From Pseudoroseicyclus aestuarii (GTDB taxonomy: Bacteria; Pseudomonadota; Alphaproteobacteria; Rhodobacterales; Rhodobacteraceae): a stretch of DNA of 64,000 nucleotides. The position numbers were made by a program, and so were the translations under genes. Shown here piece by piece: positions 55,225 to 63,588 of this stretch (positions within the stretch are counted from its first letter, which is position 1; every line of letters starts with the position of its first letter). The DNA lies in assembly GCF_003217255.1 (NCBI RefSeq), contig NZ_QJTE01000003.1, positions 62,001-126,000 on the forward strand. Reading direction: 5' to 3'. A model generated the notes under the pieces. It worked only from the letters and a program-made list of their open reading frames with translations, did not search any database and was not told where the DNA came from.

Positions 55225-56262
55225 ATGCCGCAATCCCCAGAGACAAACCGCCGCTTCGTCCTCAACCAGCGTCCGAAGGGCGAGCCCGACGAGAACACCC
55301 TGCGCCTCGAGACCGAAAAGGCGCCCGAAACAGGCAAGGGCGAGATGCTGCTGCGCACCGTCTACCTCTCGCTCGATCCCTACATGCGGGGGCGGATGAG
55401 CGATGCGAAATCCTATGCCGCCCCTGTCGAGATCGGGCAGGTCATGGTCGGCGGCACCGTCAGCCGCGTCGTCACCTCGGACGTCGAGGGCTTCGCCCCC
55501 GGCGACTGGGTGCTCGGCTTTACCGGTTGGCAGGATTACGCGGTCTCCGACGGGACCATGATGCGCAACCTCGGCGCCGCGCCGACCAAGCCCAGCTGGG
55601 CGCTGGGCGTGCTGGGCATGCCCGGCTTCACCGCCTGGTCGGGGCTGGGCGAGATCGGCAACCCGCAGCCGGGCGAGACGGTCGTGGTGGCCGGCGCGAC
55701 CGGCCCCGTGGGCGGCACCGTCGGCCAGATCGCGAAGATTCGCGGCGCCCGCGCCGTCGGCATCGCCGGCGGGCCGGAGAAGTGCCGCCACGCGGTCGAG
55801 GTGCTCGGCTTCGACGCCTGCGTGGATTACAAGGCGGGCGACTTCGAGGCGCAGCTCGAGAAGGCGACGCCGGATGGCATCGACGTCTACTTCGAGAATG
55901 TCGGCGGCAAGGTCCTCGACGCCGTGGCGCCGCGGCTGAACACCGCCGCGCGGGTGCCGGTCTGCGGGCTGATCTCGCAGTACAACGCGACCGCGCTGCC
56001 CGATGGGCCGGACCGCATGGGTTGGCTGATGGGGCTGATCCTGCGCCAGCGCCTGACCATGCGCGGTTTCATCGTCTTCGACGACTTCGGCCACCTCTAC
56101 GGCGATTTCGCGCGCGAGATGACGGGCTGGGTCGAAGAGGGCCGCATCGCCTACCGCGAGGAGGTGATCGAGGGGCTCGAGCAGGCGCCCGAAGCCTTCG
56201 TCGGCCTGCTGAAGGGTGAAGCCTTTGGTAAGCGCGTGATCCAGGTCGGCCCCGAGGAGTAA
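55225..56262 (+). CDS. NADP-dependent oxidoreductase (leukotriene B4 dehydrogenase/CurA-like MDR)
   Basis: A 345-residue medium-chain reductase without the zinc ligands. Segments are NRRFVLNQRPKGEP near the start, TVYLSLDPYMRGRMSDAKSY, the nucleotide loop VAGATGPVGGTVGQIAKI, GGPEKCRHAVEVLGFD and DGIDVYFENVGGKVLDA, all typical of the CurA/PTGR family that reduces alpha,beta-unsaturated carbonyls with NADPH. Start at 55225 has AAGGA seven bases upstream; the long open frame before it is rejected. Monocistronic, followed by a GC-rich hairpin. Confidence 0.92.
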   Translation: MPQSPETNRRFVLNQRPKGEPDENTLRLETEKAPETGKGEMLLRTVYLSLDPYMRGRMSDAKSYAAPVEIGQVMVGGTVSRVVTSDVEGFAPGDWVLGFTGWQDYAVSDGTMMRNLGAAPTKPSWALGVLGMPGFTAWSGLGEIGNPQPGETVVVAGATGPVGGTVGQIAKIRGARAVGIAGGPEKCRHAVEVLGFDACVDYKAGDFEAQLEKATPDGIDVYFENVGGKVLDAVAPRLNTAARVPVCGLISQYNATALPDGPDRMGWLMGLILRQRLTMRGFIVFDDFGHLYGDFAREMTGWVEEGRIAYREEVIEGLEQAPEAFVGLLKGEAFGKRVIQVGPEE

Positions 56263-56272
56263 TCGATGTCCG

Positions 56273-56299
56273 GGGGCGGGGCGTCCGGCGCCCCGCCCC
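56273..56299 (+). terminator. GC-rich hairpin after the oxidoreductase
   Basis: Eleven perfect pairs (GGGGCGGGGCG with CGCCCCGCCCC) and a TCCGG loop, ten bases beyond the stop. No T-run follows, so it may protect the 3' end rather than terminate on its own. Confidence 0.55.
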
Positions 56300-56398
56300 G
56301 TCAAGACCCTGTTAAGGACCCCGGTCCAATCCTCTGCGGGCTGACGCAGCCAACCTCTATACCCGCCGCCATGTGAGGCGCGGATAGAGGATGGCACG

Positions 56399-57883
56399 AT
56401 GCCCAAACCCCTGAAGGACATAGACTCGACGAAAGAGGGTCGCGGCGGCAAGGGGGCCGACAAGAAGACCAAGACCGATGCAGCCGCGACGGCGGAGCCG
56501 GATGAGGCGCAGGTGTCGCTCGAGACAGCGGAAACGGGCGGCTCTATCAACCGCCTAACGATTGAGGGGCAGGACTACGTCCTGACTTTCAACGACGAGT
56601 TCAACGGCAGCACCGTATCCTTCTGGGCTGGGCACGGGCGGGGCGGGATCTGGTCGACCTCCTTCTCTCCGCACCTCGACGACCTGCGCTATATCGAGGC
56701 GAACGGAGAGCTTCAGTATTATGTCGACCCCGACATGGATGCCTTTCCCGATGCCTTCTCGCTCGGCGGCGGCAGCCTGACCCTGACGGCGAGCGCGCTG
56801 GACGCCGAGCAGCAGCAGCTGGCGGAAGGCCAGCCCTACAGCTCGGGCATGATCGCGACCGAGATGAGCTTTGCCACAACCTCGGGCTATTTCGAGATGG
56901 GGGCAGACGTACCGGCGCAGACCGGCCTGTGGAGCGCCTTCTGGCTGCTGCCGGAGGACGGCGACTGGTCCGCCGAGATCGACGTCTTCGAGGTGCTGGG
57001 CGAAAGCGCCGATACCCTGCACACCAACCTCTGGGCCGAGGGCAGCCCGGATGCGCAATACGTCACCCAAACCGGCGCCGGGGAGGGGTTCCACACCTAC
57101 GGGCTGTATTGGGACGAGACGGTGATCCGCTGGTACTACGACGGCGCGTTGATCCGCGAGAGCGAGAATACCGTGGACGAGGCGATGTACCTCGTCTGCA
57201 ATCTCGCCGTCGGCGGCTGGGCCGCAGACCCGGATGCGACCACCGACCTGACCGACGGGCTGAGCATCGATTACGTCCGCGTCTACGAACTGGAGTCCTC
57301 GACCTCGCGGAACGAGGCCATCGAGGGCGGGCAGTTCAAGTCGACGAAGGAAAAGGGCGGCTCCGACGAGGCAGAGGTGACCTACGGCTCGCGCTGGGGC
57401 GACATCATCGACGCACAGGCCGGCGACGATACCGTCTACGGCAAGGACGGCGACGACGTGATCTCGGGCGGCGCCGGGGCCGACAAGCTGTTCGGCCAGA
57501 CTGGGTCCGACAGCCTTTCGGGCGGTGCGGGCACCGATCATCTGGTCGGCGGCGCCGGCGCGGATCGGCTGGCGGGCGGGGCGGGCACCGACCACCTCTG
57601 GGGCGGGTCCTATGGCGCGGATGGCGCGGCGGATGTCTTCGTCTTCGGCGCAGGCTCGGGCAAGGACTACGTCCACGACTACGAGGCCGGTCTGGACCGG
57701 CTCGACTTCGGCAACCTCTCCGGCCAGGTCGACCTCATCATGGCAAATAGCAGCGACCAGGGCTGGGCGGTGAAGATCGACCTCGCCGCCGCCGGGGGCG
57801 AGGCGGGCGATGTCATCTACCTCAAGGACGTCGCACTCGAGGATCTGACGGCTGCGGATTTCGGCGCGGGACTCTTCGTCTGA
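56399..57883 (+). CDS. secreted GH16 beta-glucanase with RTX tail (ExsH/EglC-like)
   Basis: An endo-glucanase or lyase-like exopolysaccharide depolymerase. There is no signal peptide; the N-terminus is Lys/Asp/Gly-rich. The GH16 domain spans about residues 50-300 with its catalytic signature Glu193-Ile-Asp-Val-Phe-Glu198 (EIDVFE, the ExDxxE form). From about residue 330 come RTX calcium-binding repeats (GDDTVYGKDGDDVISGGAGADKLFG and further GGAGxDxL units), the mark of type I secretion. Similar enzymes cut succinoglycan. The nearest exporter pair is at 9.5-12.6 kb. Transcribed alone. Confidence 0.92.
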   Translation: MPKPLKDIDSTKEGRGGKGADKKTKTDAAATAEPDEAQVSLETAETGGSINRLTIEGQDYVLTFNDEFNGSTVSFWAGHGRGGIWSTSFSPHLDDLRYIEANGELQYYVDPDMDAFPDAFSLGGGSLTLTASALDAEQQQLAEGQPYSSGMIATEMSFATTSGYFEMGADVPAQTGLWSAFWLLPEDGDWSAEIDVFEVLGESADTLHTNLWAEGSPDAQYVTQTGAGEGFHTYGLYWDETVIRWYYDGALIRESENTVDEAMYLVCNLAVGGWAADPDATTDLTDGLSIDYVRVYELESSTSRNEAIEGGQFKSTKEKGGSDEAEVTYGSRWGDIIDAQAGDDTVYGKDGDDVISGGAGADKLFGQTGSDSLSGGAGTDHLVGGAGADRLAGGAGTDHLWGGSYGADGAADVFVFGAGSGKDYVHDYEAGLDRLDFGNLSGQVDLIMANSSDQGWAVKIDLAAAGGEAGDVIYLKDVALEDLTAADFGAGLFV

Positions 57884-57887
57884 CGCA

Positions 57888-57920
57888 GAAGGGGCCGCGA
57901 CAGGCGCGGCCCCTTCTCTC
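57888..57920. terminator. bidirectional terminator between the glucanase gene and leuA
   Basis: Twelve perfect pairs (GAAGGGGCCGCG at 57888-57899 with 57905-57916), an ACAGG loop and a TCTC tail. It sits between convergent stops at 57883 and 57942. Confidence 0.8.
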
Positions 57921-57941
57921 ACGGCGGGACGGGTTGGGCGA

Positions 57942-59555
57942 TCAGCCGGCGTCCTTGTAGCTGACGCCTTTGGTATCCTCGCCCGGCTTGGTCTTCTCGC
58001 GCCGCATCAGCAGCCGGTTGAGCGCGTTCACATAGGCGCGGGTGCTGGCCAGAACGGTGTCGGTATCGGCGGCCTGGCCGGTGGCGATGCGCCCGTCCTC
58101 TTCCAGCCGCACGGTCACCGTGGCCTGCGCGTCGGTGCCCTCGGTGATCGCGCTGACCTGGTAGAGGGCCAGCCGCGCACCATGCGGCATCGCCTGCTTC
58201 ACCGCGTTGAAGGCGGCATCGACCGGCCCGTCGCCGGTGGTGGTCACATCGTGCTCGGTGCCGTCGAAAACCAGCTTCGCCGAGGCCTCGGCCGGGCCGC
58301 CGGTGCCGCAGGTCACGCGCAGATCGGTCAGCCGCAGCCGGTCCTCGACATCCTCGCCCTGCTGCACCAGCGCCAGCAGATCCTCGTCGTAGACCTCCTT
58401 CTTGCGGTCGGCGAGCGCCTTGAACCGCACGAAGAGATCGGCCAGCTGGTTGTCGGCCAGTTCGAACCCCAGCTCCTTGAGCTTGGCGCGCAGGGCGGCG
58501 CGGCCCGAATGTTTGCCCATGACCAGCGAGGTCGCGGTCAGGCCGACATCCTCGGGGCGCATGATCTCGAAGGTCTCGGCGTTCTTCAGCATGCCGTCCT
58601 GGTGGATGCCGCTTTCATGCGCGAAGGCGTTCTTGCCGACGATCGCCTTGTTGAACTGCACCGGAAAGCCCGAGACGGTCGCCACGCGGCGCGAGATTCC
58701 CATGATCTTGCGGCTGTCGACGCCGGTGGTCCAGGGCATGATGTCCGAGCGCACCTTGAGCGCCATGACGATCTCTTCCAGCGCGGTATTGCCCGCGCGT
58801 TCGCCCAGCCCGTTGATCGTGCATTCGACCTGCCGCGCGCCGCCCGCAACGGCGGCCAGGCTGTTGGCAGTCGCCAGGCCCAAATCGTTGTGGCAGTGGG
58901 TGGCGAAGACCACGTCCTCGGCGCCGGGCACGACCTCGATCAGGCGGCGGATCAGCTCGGCGCTTTCGACCGGGGCGGTGTAGCCCACGGTGTCGGGCAC
59001 GTTGATCGTCGTGGCGCCGGCCTTGATCGCGATCTCGACCACGCGGCAGAGGTAGTCCCATTCCGTCCGGGTCGCATCCATCGGCGACCACTGCACGTTG
59101 TCGCAGAGGTTGCGCGCGTGCGTCACCGTCTCGTGGATACGCTCGGCCATCTGGTCCTGGTCGAGGTTCGGGATCGCCCGGTGCAGCGGCGAGGTGCCGA
59201 TGAAGGTGTGGATGCGCGGGGAGCGGGCGTGCTTCACCGCCTCCCAGCAGCGGTCGATGTCCTTGAGGTTCGCGCGCGCCAGCCCGCAGATCGTCGCGCT
59301 GCGGCTGCGGCGCGCGATCTCGGAAACGGCGTTGAAGTCACCCTCGGAGGCGATGGGAAACCCGGCCTCGATGATGTCGACGCCCATGTCGTCCAGCATC
59401 TCGGCGATCTCGAGCTTTTCAGCATGGCTCATGGTGGCGCCGGGTGATTGTTCGCCGTCGCGCAGGGTGGTGTCGAAGATCAGGACGCGGTCGCCCTTGG
59501 CGGCGGTCTCGGGGTCGGCGGCAGGGCGCGCCTCGGCTGTCGGGATATCGGTCAT
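57942..59555 (-). CDS. leuA: 2-isopropylmalate synthase
   Basis: First committed step of leucine synthesis: acetyl-CoA plus 2-oxoisovalerate. The 537-residue chain has FDTTLRDGEQSPGATM (metal/2-oxoacid site), HTFIGTSPLHR, VPDTVGYTAP, the metal His pair in ATHCHNDLGLATANSLAA and GERAGNTALEEI, followed by the C-terminal leucine-inhibited regulatory domain. Length is normal. Upstream on the same strand is a leucine-rich leader peptide with overlapping hairpins, indicating attenuation. The gene is monocistronic here; other leu genes are not nearby. Confidence 0.96.
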   Translation of the reverse strand: MTDIPTAEARPAADPETAAKGDRVLIFDTTLRDGEQSPGATMSHAEKLEIAEMLDDMGVDIIEAGFPIASEGDFNAVSEIARRSRSATICGLARANLKDIDRCWEAVKHARSPRIHTFIGTSPLHRAIPNLDQDQMAERIHETVTHARNLCDNVQWSPMDATRTEWDYLCRVVEIAIKAGATTINVPDTVGYTAPVESAELIRRLIEVVPGAEDVVFATHCHNDLGLATANSLAAVAGGARQVECTINGLGERAGNTALEEIVMALKVRSDIMPWTTGVDSRKIMGISRRVATVSGFPVQFNKAIVGKNAFAHESGIHQDGMLKNAETFEIMRPEDVGLTATSLVMGKHSGRAALRAKLKELGFELADNQLADLFVRFKALADRKKEVYDEDLLALVQQGEDVEDRLRLTDLRVTCGTGGPAEASAKLVFDGTEHDVTTTGDGPVDAAFNAVKQAMPHGARLALYQVSAITEGTDAQATVTVRLEEDGRIATGQAADTDTVLASTRAYVNALNRLLMRREKTKPGEDTKGVSYKDAG

Positions 59556-59593
59556 GTGGTCTTTCCTTGATGTGCGATGTGGCGCGCTGTCCC

Positions 59594-59629
59594 CCTCTGA
59601 GCGGTCGCGCCGACAGGCACGCTCAGAGG
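59594..59629 (-). promoter_or_regulatory. leader hairpin in the leuA 5' region
   Basis: A ten-pair stem (CCTCTGAGCG with CGCTCAGAGG) closes over an inner GTCG-CGC-CGAC stem. On the RNA its 5' arm includes the last Leu codon and stop of the leader peptide, so a ribosome finishing the peptide would melt it while a ribosome stalled on earlier Leu codons would let it form. No T-run follows. A further GCGCGCC (59581-59587) can pair with GGCGCGCC in early leuA (59525-59532), enclosing the start. Confidence 0.6.
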
Positions 59630-59694
59630 CGGGTAAGGAGAAGACCGAGAAGGCGCAGCGGCAGGGCCGGGGTGGCCTGGGATATGATCGGCAT
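59623..59694 (-). CDS. leucine-rich leader peptide of leuA
   Basis: A 23-codon frame starting ATG at 59694 (or 26 codons from an in-frame ATG at 59703) and ending TGA at 59623-59625. Its last thirteen residues read LPLRLLGLLLTRL, eight of them leucine. It ends 68 bases before the leuA ATG and its stop codon is inside the 5' arm of the leader hairpin. A weak promoter (TTTTCA-16-TATAGT) places transcription start near 59705. This is the classical ribosome-mediated attenuation layout. Confidence 0.75.
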   Translation of the reverse strand: MPIISQATPALPLRLLGLLLTRL

Positions 59695-59711
59695 GCGCGT
59701 CATGAGGCCGG

Positions 59712-59739
59712 ACTATAGCCTCCGCCTGCACGATGAAAA
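59712..59739 (-). promoter_or_regulatory. sigma-70-like promoter of the leuA leader
   Basis: On the minus strand TTTTCA (59734-59739) and TATAGT (59712-59717) are separated by 16 bases. They precede the leader peptide by only 9-18 bases, giving a short leader transcript start near 59705. Confidence 0.55.
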
Positions 59740-59966
59740 GGGGCGATTTGCCCGAGGCGCCGGTGAAATACGGCAAAGTGCCCGAGGCGGTCGCGCTGCC
59801 GCCGCGCCTACGGCGCCCCCGCGGATTAATCTTGTCTTAACCCCGCGCCATCAGCCTTCGGTCAGCCGCGACGGGGCCAGCGTCGGGGCAGGCGCGGTCG
59901 GCGAACCCTTTCTCCGGAGGCGCGATGGGCGGCCTGTCATGACCTTCGAAGAGGCGAGAAAGCGGT

Positions 59967-62816
59967 ATGGCAAAGGACAATATCCAGCAGAAGGGCGACC
60001 TCTCCTGCTGCGATACCGAGGCATTGGAGTGGATCGGCGCGGTCCAGCATTTCGCCTGCCTGATCGCGCTCGATGCGGGGTGGAAGGTCAGGCAGGTCTC
60101 GTCCAACACGCGGGACATCATCGGGGTGCCGCCCGAACAGCTTCTGGACCGGCCGCTGGACCAGCATGTCGATGGCGCGACGATGCAGCTCCTGCGCGAG
60201 AGCATCGAGGGGCTGGATCCCTCGATCCAGATCGCGCGGTTGTTCGGCCTGCACCCCTTCGGCGGCGGGCGCGCCTTCGACATGGCGCTGCATCGCCAGA
60301 CCGACCGCATCCTGATCGAGATCGAGCCTGCGCTCGAGGCGCCCAACAAATCCATGGCGGACCTGATCCAGCCGCATGTGGAACAGGTCCGCGGCGACCG
60401 GACCCTGACCGAAATCGCTGAAGCGGCCGCGGACGCCGTCCGCAAGATGACGGGCTTCGACCGGGTGCTGGTCTACCGCTTCGCCGAGGATGCCAGCGGA
60501 GAGGTCATCGCCGAGTCGCGGGACGGCGCGCTGCCGAGCTTTCTGGGGCACCGGTTTCCGGCGCAGGACATCCCAGCGCAGGCCCGCGCCCTCTATGCGC
60601 GGAACCTGCTGCGAATCATCCCCGACGTGGATGCGAGGATCGCGCCGCTGCGGCCCGAGGGGGCGCCGCCGATCGACCTCTCTGCCGCCGTCTCGCGCGC
60701 GGTCTCGCCCGTCCATCTGGAGTACCTGAGCAACATGCAGGTCAAGGCGAGCATGTCGATCTCGATCCTCGATGGCGACAAGCTCTGGGGGTTGATCGCC
60801 TGTCACCACCGGACGCCCCACCACGTCGATTTCCGCCGCCGCTCGGCGGCCGAACTCTTCGCGCAATACGTCGGCGCGGCGATCAGCCTCCACAAGGAGC
60901 GGCAGAACCGTGAACAGTTGAGCCGGGCGCAGGAGCAGTACGAGCGTCTCGTCGCGCTGATCGAGGAGGCCCACGATTACCAGACCGCGCTGGAGCCGCT
61001 GGCGGGGGCAATCGATTCGGTCATCAAGATCGACGGTGTCGCGCTTTTCGACGGCACCACCTACCAGCTGTTCGGCGTCACCCCGACGGCGGGGGAATGC
61101 ACCACCCTCGCGCTCGAGCTGAAGGCGCGGGGCGAGCCGCTGATCGCGCAATCCGCAGCCCTCGCGAAGGATTTCCCGGGGCTGGTCGATCCGGGCCGGG
61201 CCGTCGGCGGCGTCCTGGCGCTGGCCATGCGGGGCGACCCGCCGGGCTACAACATGCTCTTCCGCTCGGAGGTGAGCGTGACGGAGCTCTGGGCCGGCGC
61301 CCCGGAGGAAAAGGCCGAGGCGGAGGGGCGCATCAGCCCCCGCAAGAGCTTCGCGACCTGGCGGCATACCGTGCGCGGCCGCAGCCATACCTGGACGCCC
61401 GAGGATCTGCGCGCCGCCGAGGTGCTGCGCGTGGCGCTCGTGGAATTCGCACGGGCACAGGCCGAGACGGCCCTGCGCCGCAGCGAGGAGCGGTATCGCA
61501 CGCTTGCCCTCTTCGATCCGCTGACCGGCCTGCCGAACCGGACGCTGGTGCGCGACCGCTTTGCCTCTGCCGCGGCGCAGACCGATCGCAGCGGGGATCG
61601 CATGGGGGTGATCCTCGCCGATGTGGACCGCTTCAAGCAGATCAACGACGCGCTGGGTCATCCGGCCGGCGATGCCCTGCTGCAGGAGCTGGCGCGCCGG
61701 GTGCAGGGGGTCCTGCGGCGCGACGATACCTTCGCCCGGCTCAGTGGCGACGAATTCGTCGCCATCCTGCCGCATGCGGGCGATGTCGCGCGCCTCAAGG
61801 CGGTGACGCGGCGGCTGAAGCGGGCGGTGCAGCAGCCCTTCGTGCTGGACGGAACCGAGATCAGGCCCTCGATGAGCATGGGGGTCGCCGTCTACCCCGC
61901 CGACGGGCGCGCCTTCAACGAGCTGCTGAACCGGGCCGACATCGCGCTGTACCGTGCCAAGCGCGCCGAACGCGGCAGCTTCGCCTTCTTCGAGCCCGAG
62001 ATGGAGGCCGAGGCGCAGGCCCTGCGCCGCAGCGAGGAGGAGCTGCGCCTTGCCCTGCAGCGCGGAGAGCTGGAGCTGGTCTACCAGCCGCAGCTCGACC
62101 TCGGCGGGGGCGGCGTGACCACGGTCGAGGCGCTGGTGCGCTGGCGCCACCCCGAGCGCGGCGTCCTGCTGCCCGGCGCCTTCGTGCCCATGGCCGAGGC
62201 GACGGGCCTGATCCACGATCTTGGCGCCTGGGTGATGACGCAGGCCTGCCGCCAGCTTGCCCGGTGGCGGGACGCGGGGCTGCCGCTGCGCGTCGGGCTG
62301 AACATCTCGACCATCGAGGCCCGGCGCGACGGCATCCTGCAGACGCTCGACCGTGCCTTCGCCGCCGACGGGATCACCGGCGAGATGGTCGAGCTCGAGA
62401 TCACCGAGAGCCTGCTGATCGACCATCGTCACGACGCCACCCGCAGCCTGCTGGAGGGGCTGCGGGACCGGGGAATCACGCTGGCCATCGACGATTTCGG
62501 CACCGGATACAGCGCCCTCAGCTACCTCAAGGATTTGCCCTGCGGGAAGCTGAAGATCGATCGCAGCTTCATCGCCACCATGGACCGCCCCGATGGCCGC
62601 GTGCTGGTCGAAGCGATCGTCGGGCTGGGGCGCAAGCTGGGCAAGGCGGTGGTCGCCGAGGGGGTCGAGACTGCCCGGCAGCTCGAGGCGCTGCGCCAGT
62701 CGGGCTGCACGGCGGCCCAGGGCTACCTGATCGCCCGTCCGATGCCGCCCTCGGATGTGCCGCGCTGCATCGCCCGGCTTCAGGCCGGGCAGGACCTGCG
62801 CGCGGCCCGCCGATGA
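59967..62816 (+). CDS. bacteriophytochrome with GGDEF and EAL domains (BphG-like)
   Basis: A red/far-red photoreceptor that makes and/or degrades c-di-GMP. The 949-residue chain has a biliverdin-site Cys15 in CCDTEALEWIGAVQ, GAF DIP at 201-203 (AQDIPAQAR), CHHRTPHHVDFRRRSA, PHY tongue PRKSF at 458-462, then GGDEF as Ser-Gly-Asp-Glu-Phe at 593-597 with an RRDD I-site, then EAL at 721-723 (VEALVRWRHP) and IDDFGTGYSALSYL. Cys14-Cys15 are tandem. The PAS motif is VQHFACL, where typical phytochromes have IQPHG. It resembles BphG1 of Rhodobacter; no heme oxygenase gene is seen here. Confidence 0.92.
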   Translation: MAKDNIQQKGDLSCCDTEALEWIGAVQHFACLIALDAGWKVRQVSSNTRDIIGVPPEQLLDRPLDQHVDGATMQLLRESIEGLDPSIQIARLFGLHPFGGGRAFDMALHRQTDRILIEIEPALEAPNKSMADLIQPHVEQVRGDRTLTEIAEAAADAVRKMTGFDRVLVYRFAEDASGEVIAESRDGALPSFLGHRFPAQDIPAQARALYARNLLRIIPDVDARIAPLRPEGAPPIDLSAAVSRAVSPVHLEYLSNMQVKASMSISILDGDKLWGLIACHHRTPHHVDFRRRSAAELFAQYVGAAISLHKERQNREQLSRAQEQYERLVALIEEAHDYQTALEPLAGAIDSVIKIDGVALFDGTTYQLFGVTPTAGECTTLALELKARGEPLIAQSAALAKDFPGLVDPGRAVGGVLALAMRGDPPGYNMLFRSEVSVTELWAGAPEEKAEAEGRISPRKSFATWRHTVRGRSHTWTPEDLRAAEVLRVALVEFARAQAETALRRSEERYRTLALFDPLTGLPNRTLVRDRFASAAAQTDRSGDRMGVILADVDRFKQINDALGHPAGDALLQELARRVQGVLRRDDTFARLSGDEFVAILPHAGDVARLKAVTRRLKRAVQQPFVLDGTEIRPSMSMGVAVYPADGRAFNELLNRADIALYRAKRAERGSFAFFEPEMEAEAQALRRSEEELRLALQRGELELVYQPQLDLGGGGVTTVEALVRWRHPERGVLLPGAFVPMAEATGLIHDLGAWVMTQACRQLARWRDAGLPLRVGLNISTIEARRDGILQTLDRAFAADGITGEMVELEITESLLIDHRHDATRSLLEGLRDRGITLAIDDFGTGYSALSYLKDLPCGKLKIDRSFIATMDRPDGRVLVEAIVGLGRKLGKAVVAEGVETARQLEALRQSGCTAAQGYLIARPMPPSDVPRCIARLQAGQDLRAARR

Positions 62817-62877
62817 GGCCGCGCGTGGGGCGGAGCACGCCACTGGACGCTGCGCCGGACGCACTAGATTGCCGGTC

Positions 62878-63588
62878 ATGATGAAGAAGACGGCAATCGT
62901 GACCGGCGGCGCCGGCGGTATCGGCCAGGTGCTTTGCACCGGGCTTTTGGCGGATGGCTGGCAGGTCGCCGCCTTCGACAGGGACGAGGCGGCGCTGGCA
63001 GCGCTGCCAGAACCGGTGCAGCGCGTGGCCTGCGACGTCGGCGACGAGGCATCGGTCAAGGCTGGTATGGCCGCGCTGGGCTGGGACGGCCTCGATCTGC
63101 TGGTGAACAACGCCGGGCTGGCCGGGCCGCACCTCGGGCCGGTCGAGGATCTGTCGCTGGAGGCGTGGCGCGCGATGCTCGATTCGCACCTGACCGGCGC
63201 CTTCCTGATGACGCGCGCCTGCGTGCCGCTGCTGCGCCCGCGCGAGGGGGCCATCGTCAACATGGCCTCGACCCGCGCCATGATGTCGGAGCCCGACAGC
63301 GAGGCCTATGCCGCCGCGAAGGGCGGGCTCGTGGCGATGGGCCATGCGCTGGCGATCAGCCTGGGCCCCGAGATTCGCGTCAACACCATCGCCCCCGGCT
63401 GGATCGTCACCTCCGGCGCCGAGGAGTTGAGCCATGAGGATCACGCCCAGCATCCCGTGGGCCGCGCCGGACGACCCGAGGACGTGCTCGAGGCGGTGCG
63501 CTATCTCGCGCAGCCGGACGGCTTCGTCACCGGGCAGGTGGTGACGGTGGACGGCGGCATGACGCGAAAGATGATCTACGCGGAATGA
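62878..63588 (+). CDS. short-chain dehydrogenase/reductase
   Basis: A 236-residue classical SDR. Cofactor loop TGGAGGIG, LVNNAGLAGP, catalytic Ser in VNMASTRAMM, and Tyr/Lys in SEAYAAAKGGLVAM, followed by RVNTIAPGWIVTS. The substrate is unknown. Start at 62878 (MMKKTAIVTGG). It overlaps the next SDR gene by four bases (ATGA). Confidence 0.92.
   Translation: MMKKTAIVTGGAGGIGQVLCTGLLADGWQVAAFDRDEAALAALPEPVQRVACDVGDEASVKAGMAALGWDGLDLLVNNAGLAGPHLGPVEDLSLEAWRAMLDSHLTGAFLMTRACVPLLRPREGAIVNMASTRAMMSEPDSEAYAAAKGGLVAMGHALAISLGPEIRVNTIAPGWIVTSGAEELSHEDHAQHPVGRAGRPEDVLEAVRYLAQPDGFVTGQVVTVDGGMTRKMIYAE

Noticed and set aside
59556-59966. T-box leader for leuA
   Set aside because: No T-box motif or specifier loop; the leader peptide explains the region better.
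59937-63281. A very long open frame (over 1,100 codons) on the minus strand opposite the phytochrome gene
   Set aside because: It is antisense to a gene with clear domains in every third; high GC leaves antisense frames open. Its own sequence shows only low-complexity composition.
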